A stretch of DNA of 64,000 bases from Colias croceus (GCF_905220415.1 NC_059555.1:9230001-9294000), one strand, 5' to 3'. Positions 13,831-26,113 are shown, numbered from the stretch's first letter. Program-made: numbers and translations. Notes: a model not told the origin generated them from the sequence alone.

Positions 13831-14643
13831 TATACTTTTTTCTAAGGAATCCCTCGCGTTACTGCCGAAAGATTTAGTTCATTATATCCGCGAATCAAAG
13901 CGGTGTTTTTTAATAAAAAACTAGATTTCAAAAACCCATTACGTAGTTCCTATGAGCCGGAACCAAATGTAACATGGATATAATTGTTCGGCCACAGTTT
14001 TACGGTCATTTATGGGAATCGCGATCGCTAGTATTGGTCACGCGGCTCCGTCCGCGCGTGACGGCCGACGACCTGACGTTTGTTTTGACTTATGATGTTG
14101 TTTTTGTATATTTATAAACATTTATAAGTATAGTTTCTATCTGTTAAAATAATATGTTTTCTGATAATTATTGAATTGTTTATGGTAACTTCAATTTTGT
14201 AGTATGTTTTTATTTGTGCCGTTGCAGATTATTTAAATAAATAAAGCTTGTGAGTCCAGTATAGTGTAAATTGGTATCGATTTTGATGCGAAAATATGCC
14301 GATTACATTTTATGTAAAAAAGTGTAATCATTTTACATAAAAAGAGGATGACCGCACACCAATTACATTTAATAAAGTCAATTTCATACAAATACCACAA
14401 TTTTAACCTTTATCTTGATTATTTAATTACATAACGAGTCCAAGGTCCATCAACATCTCAATTGAACTAAATAGTTAATGTTTTGACAGATTTTACGCTT
14501 CAATCATTGTATAATTGGCTGTTCTCGCATTTTAATAACGTAGTATATGATAGTTTTTGTATCACAACTCTGTAACGTATTTAGTTTTATGTATTTTAAG
14601 CTGACCAGCTTTTAAAATTAATCTATATTCATTAATTTATTAA

Positions 14644-14820
14644 TCTATATTATAAGCCTGGTGAGTTTGTTTGCTTGAACGCGTTAATCTTAGGAACCAC
14701 AGGTCCAATTTGAAAAATTATTACACTCTTAAATAGCTCATTTATCGGGGAAGGCTATAAAATTTATGTCATCACGCTAAGACCAATAGGAGCGGAGCAA
14801 TGCGAGTTAAAACGCGGAGA
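14644..14820 (+). mobile_element. Helitron-like short element, family A, 3' decayed
   Basis: TCTATATTATAAGCCTG after A, CGCGTTAATCTTAGGAACCA and GCGGAGCAATGCGAGTTAAA. The terminal CTAG is lost. Confidence 0.55.
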
Positions 14821-15774
14821 AATATTGATTGTTAAAAAATTGATATTTAAGTAGAATTTTCTGTTAAGTATATGACTATCTTTCTAAATTTTACTATCCG
14901 GACCGTGGTCATTATATATTTTATACTTTGATAATTATATACTGATATTGAAGAAGTGTGAACATAAGGAAGCGTAGACAAACAAACAAAAAGGTTACGA
15001 CATTCGCGTCTCATCACATAAACAGACATAATTATTAGGTATAGGTACTTACCTGAGAATGTTAAGTACATGACTCAGTATTCTAAAAAATGTGCTATAT
15101 TTTCTGTTATTTATAAAATGCACTTATAAATAGATAACAATATTGAACACATAAATTCTTGGTTATAAAACTATTCATGTTTATTTTTTATCCGTATTGC
15201 AATGACAAATATGTATAATAAACAAAGCTGCTGTAAGTGTACCTAAAGTTCTTAAACGTCATTTATAACAATGTTAATTATAATATAAAAAATCTAATTT
15301 ATACGAAGTTATAAGTAAAAAAAAAATCTACTGTAGTAAATATATAATGTAGTAGTTAGGTAGGTACCTACCTACAGACGTCATGAATATGGCTAATAAA
15401 AAAAATCTACAAAAAAATATTTTCTGGAAATCTTTAAAACGTAACAAACTTGTAAAAAATGAGCATGACACAACAAAATCCTTGGCGGATCATTAATCTA
15501 GGGATACCAGGAACGTCTCTGTCTAGACTCGCAAAAAGCTGAGATTCCCGCGCTAATTACCAAATCGTCCATTAGACGTGGTTTCGATAAACTTTTTTAG
15601 TAAATGCCCGCGAATTCTTCCGCGCTAAATTGCCATTTTTGGCGGACATACCAAAACTTTTAATTTTTTTTATAATTTAAGTGTTTCAATAATAATAAAA
15701 CACGATCTGTTGAATTTTTTAAATACAAAATAGCAATCAATCATTACTTTTTCCCCGCTGTTTTTTGCCACAAG

Positions 15775-16497
15775 ATGGCGTCAAACGTTAAAGTATATAA
15801 TATTATGTATGTCGGTCCTCTTGCAAGCTGTAAGCCAATTTTTCAGCGGCTGAAAATTCTTACACTTCCCGGTATGTACATTTTAGAAACCATAATTTTC
15901 GTCAAAAAGCATAATAATTTGTTCACAACCTTTAAGGATAGCTCCCTCTTCATTGCAAGAGACCCGACGCGTTTGCGCATGCCTTTGTGTGGAATGGAAC
16001 TGCGCTCCAGCTATGCAATGGCCATAAAAATCTTTAACCACCTTCCTAAGGAGCTAAGATCGCTGCCACTTAGAAAACTGAAATGTCAACCAATCAAAAA
16101 ATTTTATCCTTGTTATCTCTGTTAGCTACCACAATCGAGAGTTTCGTACACGAAATTATTCGGTGTCTCATCAAAATAAAGCTACAAACGGAAAATCAGC
16201 TTGATAGTAGTCACTTGCAAAAATGGGCGATGTATCCTGAACTAGTTCCTTTTGCACAATGGCAGATTACTTCCAATATAAATTTTGAATTGTGATTTTT
16301 TTTTTGACTTTGTTAATAATAATTGTAGACTTTGAAATGTACCTAATGATAATGTAATAATTGAAATTTTGATTTATAATTAAGTGACATAATTTGCATG
16401 CTGTTAATAACGGCTGAACATGCTGGAACTCAATTGTTAACATCTATGTATACCTACCATGTTTTTTGGCAAATAAATTAATTTGAATTTTAACTTT
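15775..16497 (+). mobile_element. non-LTR retrotransposon 3' end with reverse-transcriptase C-terminus
   Basis: A frame at 15775-16125 contains SCKPIFQRLKILTLPGMYIL, KKHNNL and AIKIFNHLPKELRSL, the conserved C-terminal tail of jockey/CR1-type LINE polymerases. It then loses frame. A 3' UTR-like tract follows, ending in AATAAATTAATTTGAATTTT near 16495. The element is 5' truncated, in sense orientation, and ends about 100 bp before the pigs exon-2 acceptor. Confidence 0.7.
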
Positions 16498-16593
16498 TTT
16501 TCTCTTTGCTAATAAGTTTGAATTATATGCCGGTGTCAATTAAAAAAAAAAAACCTTCCAAATGTAATCAATGAACAACCTTCTTTGTTCCAG

Positions 16594-16629
16594 AGCCAAT
16601 AATGTCCAAGCAGTGAAAAAACAATCAAA
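16594..16629 (+). other. pigs: 5' UTR part of pigs exon 2, with a 4-codon uORF
   Basis: The acceptor is a pyrimidine-rich TTCTTTGTTCCAG ending at 16593. The 36-nt leader contains an ATG at 16602 that opens a four-codon reading frame closed by TGA at 16614-16616, 13 nt before the main start. The main ATG at 16630 is in a strong context (A at -3, G at +4). The uORF could lower or tune initiation. Confidence 0.7.
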
Positions 16630-16812
16630 ATGGCGAGCGTCGGCGCGGTCCTTCTGGAGACCAGGCCTTTCAGGCCCTTTAAGTCCTCCGAGGAATACTT
16701 ATATGCTATGAAAGAGGATCTGGCAGAATGGCTGACAGTCCTCTACCCTGAATTACGGATAAATGCTGATAATTTTCTTGATAGATTGGACACTGGCGTC
16801 GCTTTGTGCAGG
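16630..16812 (+). CDS. pigs: pigs coding exon 1: N-terminus and first part of the CH domain
   Basis: The exon gives 61 codons in phase 0, ending AGG before GTAAGT. Residues 23-35 (YLYAMKEDLAEWL) and 49-61 (FLDRLDTGVALCR) are the first helices of the type-3 CH domain of GAS2-like proteins. The next exon continues directly with HANAV, so the family sequence LC-x-HAN-x-V is rebuilt exactly across a 38.8-kb intron. A reading frame continuing past 16812 reaches a stop at 16852-16854 and is intron read-through. The start is supported by its context and by the usual short N-terminal extension before the CH domain. Confidence 0.93.
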
Positions 16813-17611
16813 GTAAGTTTTTTATATAAATATTTGGTTAGTGTAAGGATGTAATATTATGTTTTCCTAATTTTATTATTATTTAGTTCAACACAATATT
16901 TCTTTAATTTTTTAAGTCTTAATAGACGATTTCAGGAGCGACGATGGTTATCATTTTATAGGCTAGTTCCTTCTTTTTGCTTCCCATTGATAGTTCTTTT
17001 AATGCCTATATTTAAAAAAAATACGCTGCACTTTGCAAATTCATATAGGGAAATTATTTCATATTATTACGATATGATGTCATCAATAAATGTATGCCAA
17101 TGTGAGGGACATATTAGTATAATTTCTCAATAAACATTTTTCTCCTTATTCTCAATGTAACAACCTCCAAAATATCTCTTCTTAGAATATTATAAAGACC
17201 TTTATTATCTCCTATAATAAATATGCCAAGTACGTAACAATAACGCGTCAATTTTAAGGAAAATAAATGCATTGTAACGTGTAATATCCAGACACGTCAT
17301 TAACAGGAATTTAATTTATTAATTAATTTATTATTTATTATATATTATAGGTATTTAGCCATGCTTTGACGTTAAAATAACTAAAAATTAATTAACTTGA
17401 AAAACTATCACACCCAATTTATTTCTGTATTATTACTGCATGTATTATTACTTAGATTTAACCGTTGAAATGTGACTATGAAGACTTTCTGGTTCACCTT
17501 TGAAACAGCTGGCCTGATTTTGACGAAATTGTCACTGGAAAAATAAAAATAGTTTAAAGCAATCAGCATTCTAAATTTTTGCCATATTTTCGAATAACTA
17601 AGATCATTGAT

Positions 17612-17785
17612 AAAAAAAAGACGTGAGGCACTCGGGGACTGCCACGGTAAAGCTATTGCATGCTATGCCTTCAAGCCACACATCCGCCCGTCGGAGTGGG
17701 GAGCGTGAGATTTTTTCGTTACGGAATTTCTCGATTCGGTCCCCGCGCTCAAGGCCCGCGATAGAAGCTATGCAATAGCTTAAAA
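17612..17785 (+). repeat. 165-bp structured repeat, family E, copy 1
   Basis: A short A-run, then ACTCGGGGACTGCC, AAAGCTATTGCATGCTATG, GTCGGAGTGGGGAGCGTGAG, CGATTCGGTCCCCGCGCTCA and GCTATGCAATAGCTTA. This copy has several substitutions. The class of the element is unknown. Confidence 0.7.
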
Positions 17786-18373
17786 ATATTTGTCGCGGTT
17801 CTATCTTATTACCTAACTATAAACAAAACTTGACTTACAAATACATACATAAACAATACATATTTTAATATTATAATAATGCATTTAAATATTCACTGAT
17901 AAAGTGAAATGGTTCCGGAGTGAGCTGTCAAGTGGTTGGCTTATCACAAATTATCAGCTTATCACAAATATATCGATTTTTATTGCCCTCGATTCACTTA
18001 CTCTTGATAAACAGGTAAATTGTTTCGTCAGACTGTTGTTATTATTATACACGTTTCTATGTTATAAACGAAAAGTGAATAGTGATAGGGTTTTGTGCGT
18101 AAATTAAAATGATTTGTATTTAGGATATTGTGTTGTTTTAACAATGCATGTGCTTACAATTTCTTTTTTAATCTCTCTTTTAAAAATAAATTTCATCTGA
18201 CACTACAAGTAGGAAGCTGTTATGAATGCCTAGGTATGACTATCAAATATATCTTCAAGAATTGTTTGCGTAACCTGTTTACAAATTAGTATGTTTGCTA
18301 TTCTAGGCTTTATTCTCTCATTATTTAAATCGGCTATTGTAGTTCTACATAGAGCTACAAACATTATCACATA

Positions 18374-18567
18374 CTAGCTGCGCTCCGCGGTTTCACCCGC
18401 GTGGCTCCGCTCCTGTTGGTCTTAGTGTAATGATATAATAAAGCCTATAGCCTTCCTCGATAAATGAGCTGTCTAAAACCGAAAGAATGTTTCAAATCGA
18501 TCCAGTAGATCCTGAGATTAACGCGTTCAAACAACCAAACTCTTCAGCTTTATAATATTAGTATAGC
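18374..18567 (-). mobile_element. Helitron-like short element, family A
   Basis: CTAGCTGCGCTCCGCGGTTT at 18374 and TATAATATTAGTATAG at the other end. The full internal block order is kept. Confidence 0.65.
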
Positions 18568-19466
18568 GATATAGTATAGAATATAGATTTACGTGTATGA
18601 AGCGTTACATTATACAGTTATATTCAATACATCCCACGACAAATCAATACTGTTTAGTGTTTACATTCTAACGTAACTGACCTTTGATAAAGTGTTGACT
18701 GATACCACCAATGTGTGAGAAATGTCACGAAGTAGCGATCTAATTGTATTTAATAATTGTCAATGCCGAGTTTCGTAATGCTAATCGGTTGATTAGGGTA
18801 ACCTTGGTATAGTTAACTTTTAACAATAGAAAGATTCTGTTACAGTACGAATATTAAAGTTAGTAAGAGGAACGAAATATTGTACTATTTTTTAAAGTAG
18901 AAAAATAAAGATAAAAGAAATTTTCGTTCTTTCTTTAAAATCAAATCAAATCTGATTGCATGCGGGTGAATTGTAGTAATCAGATAGATCATAGTCTGGA
19001 TTCACATAATATTATGACCTACCTACCTATATAGTTGTAAGTATGTGAGTAAGGCCGCGGCCGTGGGCAAAAACGCCTCATTGGAAAAGTCAAAATTTTC
19101 ACACAAAGAAAGAAGAGATTGTTCATTGACACGAGTGAATTAAATCTATAATTACTCTTTTAAACCAGTGATTATTATTCAAAATTTAAATTGATATTTC
19201 TCATACCAATATATGGACAGTTTTGTATACATTATATTCATAGTTTTCTTGCTTCAATTACGCTTTCTTCCGCTCATTTATAAATGTGGGTGTGTGTTTG
19301 ACTCACACATGTAACTAGATACAGAAATAAGGAATTTCCTCAGTAGATAGCTGCGTATGAGTAAAAGTGTAACTGAGTCAGATTCTTTAAAGTATACTGA
19401 TTCATGTTTAGTGGATGTTAGTAATGTTTTATGAGTTTAGTGAACTGAAACAATATTTATTTTGAA

Positions 19467-19639
19467 CTAGCGGTCCGCCCCGGCTTCGCCCGTGGTACAT
19501 ATTGACGTTTTCTCTACATAAGAACCATCCTCGTACTTCAAGGAATATAATAAAAAAAGAATTAAAGAAATCGGTTCAGCTGTTCTGAAGTTATGCGCTT
19601 ACCAACACGTTTTGGGATTCATTTTTATATTATAGAAGA
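19467..19639 (-). mobile_element. Helitron-like short element, family D
   Basis: CTAGCGGTCCGCCCCGGCTT at the left and TTTTTATATTATAGAAGA before T at the right. The internal block AAGAACCATCCTCGTACTTC identifies the family. Confidence 0.65.
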
Positions 19640-19666
19640 TTACACATGACTAGAAAATTTTACCTT

Positions 19667-19732
19667 CTCATAAGATTTAGTTTCAGAAATATTTCTTTTT
19701 TTAGAAATACTTCTGAAACTAAATCTTATGAG
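19667..19732. repeat. 66-bp near-perfect hairpin
   Basis: The 30-nt arms 19667-19696 and 19703-19732 differ at one position and are separated by a 6-nt T loop. There is no other copy in the window. Confidence 0.85.
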
Positions 19733-19839
19733 ATCTTAGGTACCTAATATTAGATTCAAAAAATTATATTTCTACCATAAAATAGCTCAGATCTTTCTAA
19801 ATTATTTAATTTGTATATTATTAACTATGTACCTAAATA

Positions 19840-19925
19840 ATGCGAGGCATGAGTTGAACCCGTGTCCTTCGCCTTACCATTTGAATTTTCATACGTGCTT
19901 TGCCGACTAATTGAGATACTAAATA
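19840..19925 (-). repeat. possible tRNA-like relic
   Basis: On the minus strand GGCGAAGGACACGGGTTCAACTC resembles the 3' half of a tRNA-derived repeat. There is no cloverleaf. Confidence 0.28.
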
Positions 19926-20352
19926 AAAGGGTTAAGTATGTGTAATTTTACCCAAAATCACAATGTTGCAAGCCAACCTTGTGTCGCAACAGATCATTAG
20001 TTAGTTTGTGTAAACGTCGTCAAATCGTCACATTTACTATTTTTATTGACAGTGTAAAAGAGGTCAACTTGGTCAAACAGTAGGTAGTTAAGAAAGAGGA
20101 TTTGAATCGTGTTTCTTTAAAACACGCTTATGTATGTACCTATGTAACTGACTCCTGCAGTAGACTAGATTTTGATACACTTAAATCGGACAGATTCAAT
20201 TCTAACTTTGTACACTTATCAAGGATCGATGCCAATACAATAATTTTAGGTTGTGGTAAAATATTGCCTATATTCGTAAGGAATTCGGTATATAGAAATT
20301 GATTAAGCTCTTCTCATGTTGATTTTATCCATTTCAAACATAATATTACTTA

Positions 20353-20536
20353 CTAGCTGTGCTCCGCAGATTTACCCGCAGTGCTCCGCCTCTGTTGGTC
20401 TCAGCGAGATGATATATATAGCCTATAGCCTTCCTCGACAAATGGGCTATCTAACACCGAAATTATTTTTCAAATCGGACCAGTAGTTTCCGAGCGCGTT
20501 CAAACAAACTCTTGAACTTTATAATATTAGTATAGA
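20353..20536 (-). mobile_element. Helitron-like short element, family A
   Basis: CTAGCTGTGCTCCGCAGATT at the left and TTATAATATTAGTATAGA before T at the right. A short deletion removes part of GTTCCTGAGATTAGCGC. Confidence 0.65.
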
Positions 20537-20788
20537 TATAGACTAGTTTACAAGTAGGTACTATAAGTCTAGAATTACACTTGAAAGTTACTATTTAAGT
20601 GCATAAACGTTATTAAACCTATATATTTCGGAACAAGCGTGGGTATTACGTCTCAACTCATGCTAGGCACCTGCGCCGGCGCCTCCGCCCTCACAAATCA
20701 CCAAGGACGATCGATCATAGTAATATATTCATTTTTGTATAATTTCTAGTTCTAATTTATAATAATATGTTGATTATTGTAAAAAATA

Positions 20789-20880
20789 GCGTGTGTGAAG
20801 ACACGTGACACGTCAGAAGTGAAACTTTTTTGGCATGATTCAAAGATACCAAAACCGTCGCGAAATCGGCCCATCCCTTC
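20789..20880 (+). repeat. family H repeat fragment
   Basis: ACACGTCAGAAGTGAAACTT and GATTCAAAGATACCAAAACC recur at 28878 and, inverted, at 34640. Confidence 0.55.
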
Positions 20881-20989
20881 ATGTGATGCTATTCAAGTTA
20901 AAAACGATAATTTTATTTACACATTGATAATCCCTCTTACCTTTTAAATTATGACCTTAACGAACACAAACAAAGCCTATTTCTTAGTA

Positions 20990-21442
20990 TTCCAGGAAAG
21001 AATTCATTGAGGCGTGTTTTGTGCCAAATAACTATTAATAACTAAAATTACGATGCAAGCCGCGTGCCGAAGCGAGTTAAACGTAGCGTCACGTTTTAGA
21101 GGTGGATTTCGCGATATCTTGCTTGACTTATCGATCACTAGTGATGTGCTGTGTCGACTAGTGATTGGGGAATGTCGATACTTGGGTGTAGGGCTTGTAA
21201 AGTTTATAAGCATAAAGTAACGGGCAAGTGGCGGAGGGCCTGGAAACGGGCAACTGCTGGGCGGGACATGCGGAAGATTGCGAATGTGTACCCGCATCCC
21301 GTCTAAAGCAGCGCGTTTGTACACGGTGGGGTTTTAGTAGGTTGTAGTCGGTAGGAATCGGCAATCGACATTAAACCCACGGCTCCTTCCCTGGGAGCCG
21401 TGGGTATCTTAGGCAAGATTTCCCCACTTGAAAAAAAAACAA
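20990..21442 (+). mobile_element. probable retroelement 3' region with terminal hairpin and A-rich tail
   Basis: This GC-rich block ends in a strong hairpin (CCCACGGCTCC, 21376-21386, pairing with GGGAGCCGTGGG, 21393-21404) and then an A-rich tract (21432-21447). That organisation fits a retroelement 3' end. Overlapping proline-rich frames on the minus strand are not supported as genes. Confidence 0.45.
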
Positions 21443-21750
21443 AAAAAGGGCTTGTAAAGTAAAAATGCATATATTGAGTTGTGGATGGTATAATATTACA
21501 GAATACGTAAAAAATAACATTATTTAACGTTACAAAATAAATAATAACTGGAAATACTTTATTAAACCAATATGATATGATTATTAATATGAAAACAGTG
21601 TTTCCGTTGAAATGAGGCAATTTTATTTTATTTACAAAAATACAGTCCTATATAAAAAGTAAAAACGTAATTGCGCAGAGCCAGAGCAAGAAGCTAGTCA
21701 ATAAGTCAATCTATACAAATAGATTGAATTATTGCCTACCTTCTTGCCCA

Positions 21751-21943
21751 TCTTCTATATTATAAAGCTGAAGAGTTTGTTTGTTTGTTTGATTGTTTGT
21801 TTGTTTGTTTGTTTGAACGCGCTAATCTCGGGAACTGCTGGTCCGATTTGAAAAATTCTTTCGGTGTTAGATAGCTCATTTATCAAGGAAGGCTATAGAA
21901 AGTATATTTTAACCACGGGGGTGAAACCGCGCGGTGCGGCTAG
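21751..21943 (+). mobile_element. Helitron-like short element, family A, with (GTTT)n expansion
   Basis: It starts TCTTCTATATTATAAAGCTG after A and ends GCGGTGCGGCTAG before T. GTTT units at 21775-21815 are expanded relative to other copies. Confidence 0.65.
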
Positions 21944-24503
21944 TTTGTTATAAGAGTTTTAGTAGACAAATTAATAAAACCTTTCTTAGGAAATAAGGAA
22001 GCACAAATATTAGCTAAAACACTAACTTCACATCACTACTCTCGGCTATTCCCACGGATCGAGTGGAATTTTAAACAGAAACATTGTAAGGAAACAAAGG
22101 TGACGGAAAAAATATTACAATCAATATATTGCCCATTGTCCTGCGTTTTATTTCGCACTTCTTAAAACCTCAAACATAATATTATATGAGTTTTTTAGTT
22201 ACACATAACCATATATACATATTACGACGTTGTTTTTGTACGTGGCTATTTAAAATTTAAAAAGATTTTTAAAGATTTAAACATAATGGTTACTTTAATC
22301 AAACAAGAAAATCAGGCAAAAAATATAAACATTTTTACTTAGCACATACTTCAAAAACGAAAAAAATAAATATACGTCTTATCTCAATCAAAACGTTATT
22401 TGATTTATTCCTCTAACAATTGCTTTTTTAAATTAACATGAGGGTACTTGGCTCAGTGCCAAGGGGAACAATTAAGCGAACTTCAATTAAAACAATTTAA
22501 CTGAATCACTTTCGGAAGTTATGCTTAAATAAGAATGCTTCATTACGTCTTGGACTCAAGCTGTACTTAATTTAGAAGCATAAGTTGATTACTTAGTGGC
22601 TAGTGGTTTCAAACTTTATAATAGAGATATTTTAAATTAAAAAATACAGAAGTTAACTATTTTAACTTAATTCTTACTTATATTTCTTTGGCCTAATCGG
22701 TGATTGACTTTAACAATTTTCCTCTAGCTATCTATTGGTGATAACAGAATGAAAATCGCTGCATTCGTTTTAGAGTTTATCGCAAACCAACAGACTTTGT
22801 TTAATATCGATTACCTTGATAGTAGGTACCTATAGTACACGCATACGGATACACTTGCATTCTGGTTATGGAATGTCAACTCGATCACCTTTGTAGGTCG
22901 TCGATCGCATCAATTATGTGCAAATAAACATTTTCGGAAGGTCGCCTGTGTTTTTATTTGAGGAAGGATATGTCACATTCTATAGATTATAGCAGTATTT
23001 TTATCATATACTGATTTGCACTTACATACTTTGGATTCAATATAAATTGGGTTTCCAAGTTCGCACGCTATTTAGAAAACGTTCTAATCTTTTACACGAA
23101 CGAAACGATGTGTTTTAACTAACTAATGTAATTTAACGCTAAATCAATTAATGTTAACTGGCTATATTTTTATCCTTAATCAATCCAGAATGAACATAGT
23201 CATACGAATAAGAAAGCAGAGAGAAAATCATGCATCAACTATCATGTAAGATAAAGATTAACGTTAAAAATATATTTGGGTTTAAAAACATCAGTGACAT
23301 TAAACACGAACGCATAAACTATTTCAGCACGTCCGCGTTAATTAAAGAACAGAAATAAATTCACATTTAAGGTAATAAATCTCGTTGCTTCCATGATTAC
23401 TGCCTTGATCTTCATAAATAAAGATATCACATTATGCCAATAATTGACATTTCAAGCGTAGGTATCTCGGAAACGAAATTATCTGTTTCCCTTAACCGAT
23501 GACACGTGAATAATGACAATGTGGAGTCTTTGAACTTTACTTTTTAGCCTGTGGCTGGGCGGATGTCAGCTGTCAATGTCACTAGTGTCAATGTCATAAC
23601 AATACAGAATATAAATTGGTAATGTCAGTGCGGAATTGTTGTTCTTTTTACGATGTTTTGGGTGGAGATTATCTGTCATTTTTAAATGTTATTTTGATGT
23701 GGAGTTATGTCATTTAATTGTCGGAGATTTATGTAACGAGTGATTGACAAGAGCCGTCATGTATGGAGCAATGTTGAGCTGCTTGAATTGATCAATTGTC
23801 GCTGTCGCGTTGAATTCTAGTGATTGTTGTTTATTGTGATGGATTTCGGCTATTGTCTTGTGTAATACAATTGTTACCTACAATATTAATTTAGTTATTC
23901 TAAAATGCATGTTTATTTGTGTATAACAGATAAGCGAGTAGCAGTAATTATTACTTGTTAACTGTGACCAAAAATAAGAAAATCAATCAATAAAGACTTT
24001 TTATCATTAACGAACGGTACACAAGAAAATAACAGTTTAACCTAAGAGTTTAACAATAAAAATAAATTATTCCACTAAAGAATCTTCGAGTAATTGTACT
24101 CAGGGCACATTATGTCAGTCACTTGCCCTTTTAAGTGGCATCTGACAGTGACGTAGACAAATTAAATTCCAATAAAGGGTCGTCGGTACCGTCCAAAGTA
24201 TTCTGTTCGCACTTGACGCCTTTTCGACAATGCAAGGCTTGTAGATTGATTTACGGCATTTCAATTATCTTTAATGGTGTATGGGGTATGATAATAATTA
24301 AACGATATGTTGAAGCCGCTGAAAGCAGATCTGAAGGGTGTTTATTTTGGAGTGGCTTACAATTTAAATCGAAACTAAAGCTATCTACTTATTCCCTTGG
24401 AAATTTTCCTCACCACGTAGATTAGTTTTTACAAAGTACGCTCGATTCTCTTTTGAGAGTAGATACTTAAAAAGGTTTCAACGGCTTGTTACAAAGAGAC
24501 AAT

Positions 24504-24680
24504 AAAAAAAAAGACGTGTGGCACTCGGGGACTGCCGCGGTAAAGCTATTGCATGCTATGCCTTCAAGCCACACCTCCGCGACCGTCGGAGTGGGGAGCG
24601 TGAGGTTTTTCGTTACTAAATTTCTGGATTCGGTCCCCGCGCTCAAAGCCCGCGATAGAAGCTATGCAATAGCTTAAAAA
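24504..24680 (+). repeat. 165-bp structured repeat, family E, copy 2
   Basis: Same block order as at 17612, with a 2-bp insertion (CCGCGACCGTCGG). It leaves an open frame ending ARDRSYAIA that recurs in other copies and is probably incidental. Confidence 0.7.
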
Positions 24681-24829
24681 TTGGTTATTGATACAAATGT
24701 AAAATGAAACTACCTATACGACACAAAAGAAATGTCTTATATAATCAGAGAGACTACAGCCTCCTATTATATTTATAGCAATAAACAACGTCTGAGCTTT
24801 AATTTAAGCTCCAGACAACTCGAAGGACC

Positions 24830-26113
24830 AAAGGAGAATGGCGAAACTGGGCCTAACTGTTACAGAAATCATAATATATTTAAAATTCATTATGTTATTT
24901 TTAGTAATTCTTGGTAAAATATTTACTTCTGATTCTATGGGAAAACAAATCTTTGAAAAAAAAGATAATGTGTTCACTACCGGCATTGTTATTTAGATTT
25001 CTATGACTACCGGTCTTATCAAGCAGAGATTGTCAGTGTTGTCAGGAGTAAAAAAGTCGAATATATCGATTAATACGAATGAACGTCTATATTTAATTTT
25101 TAATTTTATTGAATTCAAATGCTTTATAAATCAGAAGCAAAACTTAACTTATTTTTAACACATATCTTAATTTATTTAGATCATTCTATAAAATAAAAAC
25201 ATGTTTTACTTATTCAATAATAATTATAACATTTTTATTTAGGTAGCTGGCCATTAATAAAATGTCAAATTATTAATCATAATTGTGTCAGTGATGAGTG
25301 ATTTGTTTATGTTTGTTGTTTGACATTTGAGTGAAGTTTTAGGCCCTTCTCCCATTACGATACGCATAGGCGATTCAAGTATCCTGAAAGTCTCGGAGAC
25401 TAGTCGCCGCGGAGTATCTCACATACATTTTTATGTAGGCTCGCACACTACGCTACTGGTATCCTACACGTCCGCGACTAGTATAGCACTACTCACCGTG
25501 TCGGTCGCTTTTGCATCGCGTCTCGACTCTCGCGCGTATCTCTTCGTTAGAAAGATAAAAATATCTAATCATCATGTTGTAGTTCTCGTTCGGCTACAAA
25601 AACTCTACAATTTATGTTCCTTTCAATATATGGATGAATCCAGTACTTCTTACTCTTACGTTGGCGTCTTCTATTTCTATAAAAAAGAAAAACTGCAAGA
25701 GCTTCTTCGTCACTGGAATTGCTGATTGCTCGACATAACGACGTAACTGTTGTTGCAATAAATAAATGAATTATTATTATTATAACTTTCGCGTCGGTCC
25801 ACAAAAACGAGGCACAATAATGATGAATTTAGTCATTATTTAGTCGCGAGCATCGGGTAGCCAGCAAATATCTAAGTAGTATTCTACGCGAGTATCGTAT
25901 TCTAGAAGTATCGTATCTAATGGCAGAAGGGCCTTAGTAACGTTTTATTCAAAATTGATCTTAATCAATATCCCAATATCTCTGCTATCCCATAGAAAAG
26001 ATCTATAATTATTATATTCATAGAGTCTGTATATTTTTATCTATTTAATCACCCATAAATCATCAGTGTAACGATAAGGCCCAGAGTCCTATGGGAGTTT
26101 GCCATTCTCCTTT
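24830..26113 (+). mobile_element. composite DNA transposon, copy 1 (outer TIR element)
   Basis: A 1284-bp unit with terminal inverted repeats: AAAGGAGAATGGC at the left and GCCATTCTCCTTT at the right, extended by interrupted matches (GGGCCTAA/T then C-GTTAC). It holds a nested Harbinger derivative (25342-25933). A nearly identical unit lies inverted at 29760-31046. I cannot see a clear target-site duplication, so the superfamily of the outer element is undetermined. Confidence 0.8.
25342..25933 (-). mobile_element. non-autonomous PIF/Harbinger element, nested in composite copy 1
   Basis: 592 bp with TIRs GGCCCTTCTcCCATTA and TAATGGcAGAAGGGCC, flanked by TTA on both sides (25339-25341 and 25934-25936). 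That is the TWA duplication typical of PIF/Harbinger. On the minus strand it encodes a 79-residue remnant (25565-25804) with the basic RRRQRKSKKYWIHPYIERN block and ELQHDD ending, which resembles the N-terminal part of Harbinger transposases. The DDE nuclease domain is absent, so it needs transposase in trans. Confidence 0.78.

Larger units (their letters stand above)
5838..16593 (+). other. pigs: putative 5' intron of pigs (10.8 kb)
   Basis: No conserved coding frame is visible. The intron carries Helitron-like copies at 6757, 8385, 10786, 12824, 13736 and 14644, a MITE at 8815, LINE tails at about 10.44-10.79 kb and a LINE RT remnant at 15.78-16.5 kb. The GC-richer stretch 10900-11260 resembles a degraded repeat that I cannot classify. 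The 5' border depends on the candidate first exon. Confidence 0.45.

Noticed and set aside
21004..21324. Proline-rich minus-strand frames
   Set aside because: They lie in a GC-rich retroelement-like 3' region with a hairpin and A-rich end; no domain recognised.
24135..24425. 96-codon frame with CSHLTPFRQCKACR
   Set aside because: It starts with GTG, has no recognisable domain, and Cys/His spacing fits no zinc finger. Probably chance.
24486..24677. Short frame ending ARDRSYAIA, also at 40909-41136
   Set aside because: Produced by the family-E repeat; other copies break the frame, so no protein is supported.
25327..25725. 132-codon frame repeated exactly at 30151-30549 on the other strand
   Set aside because: It overlaps the antisense of the Harbinger transposase remnant and runs from outside to inside the nested element. 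Identical frames simply reflect the inverted duplicate.
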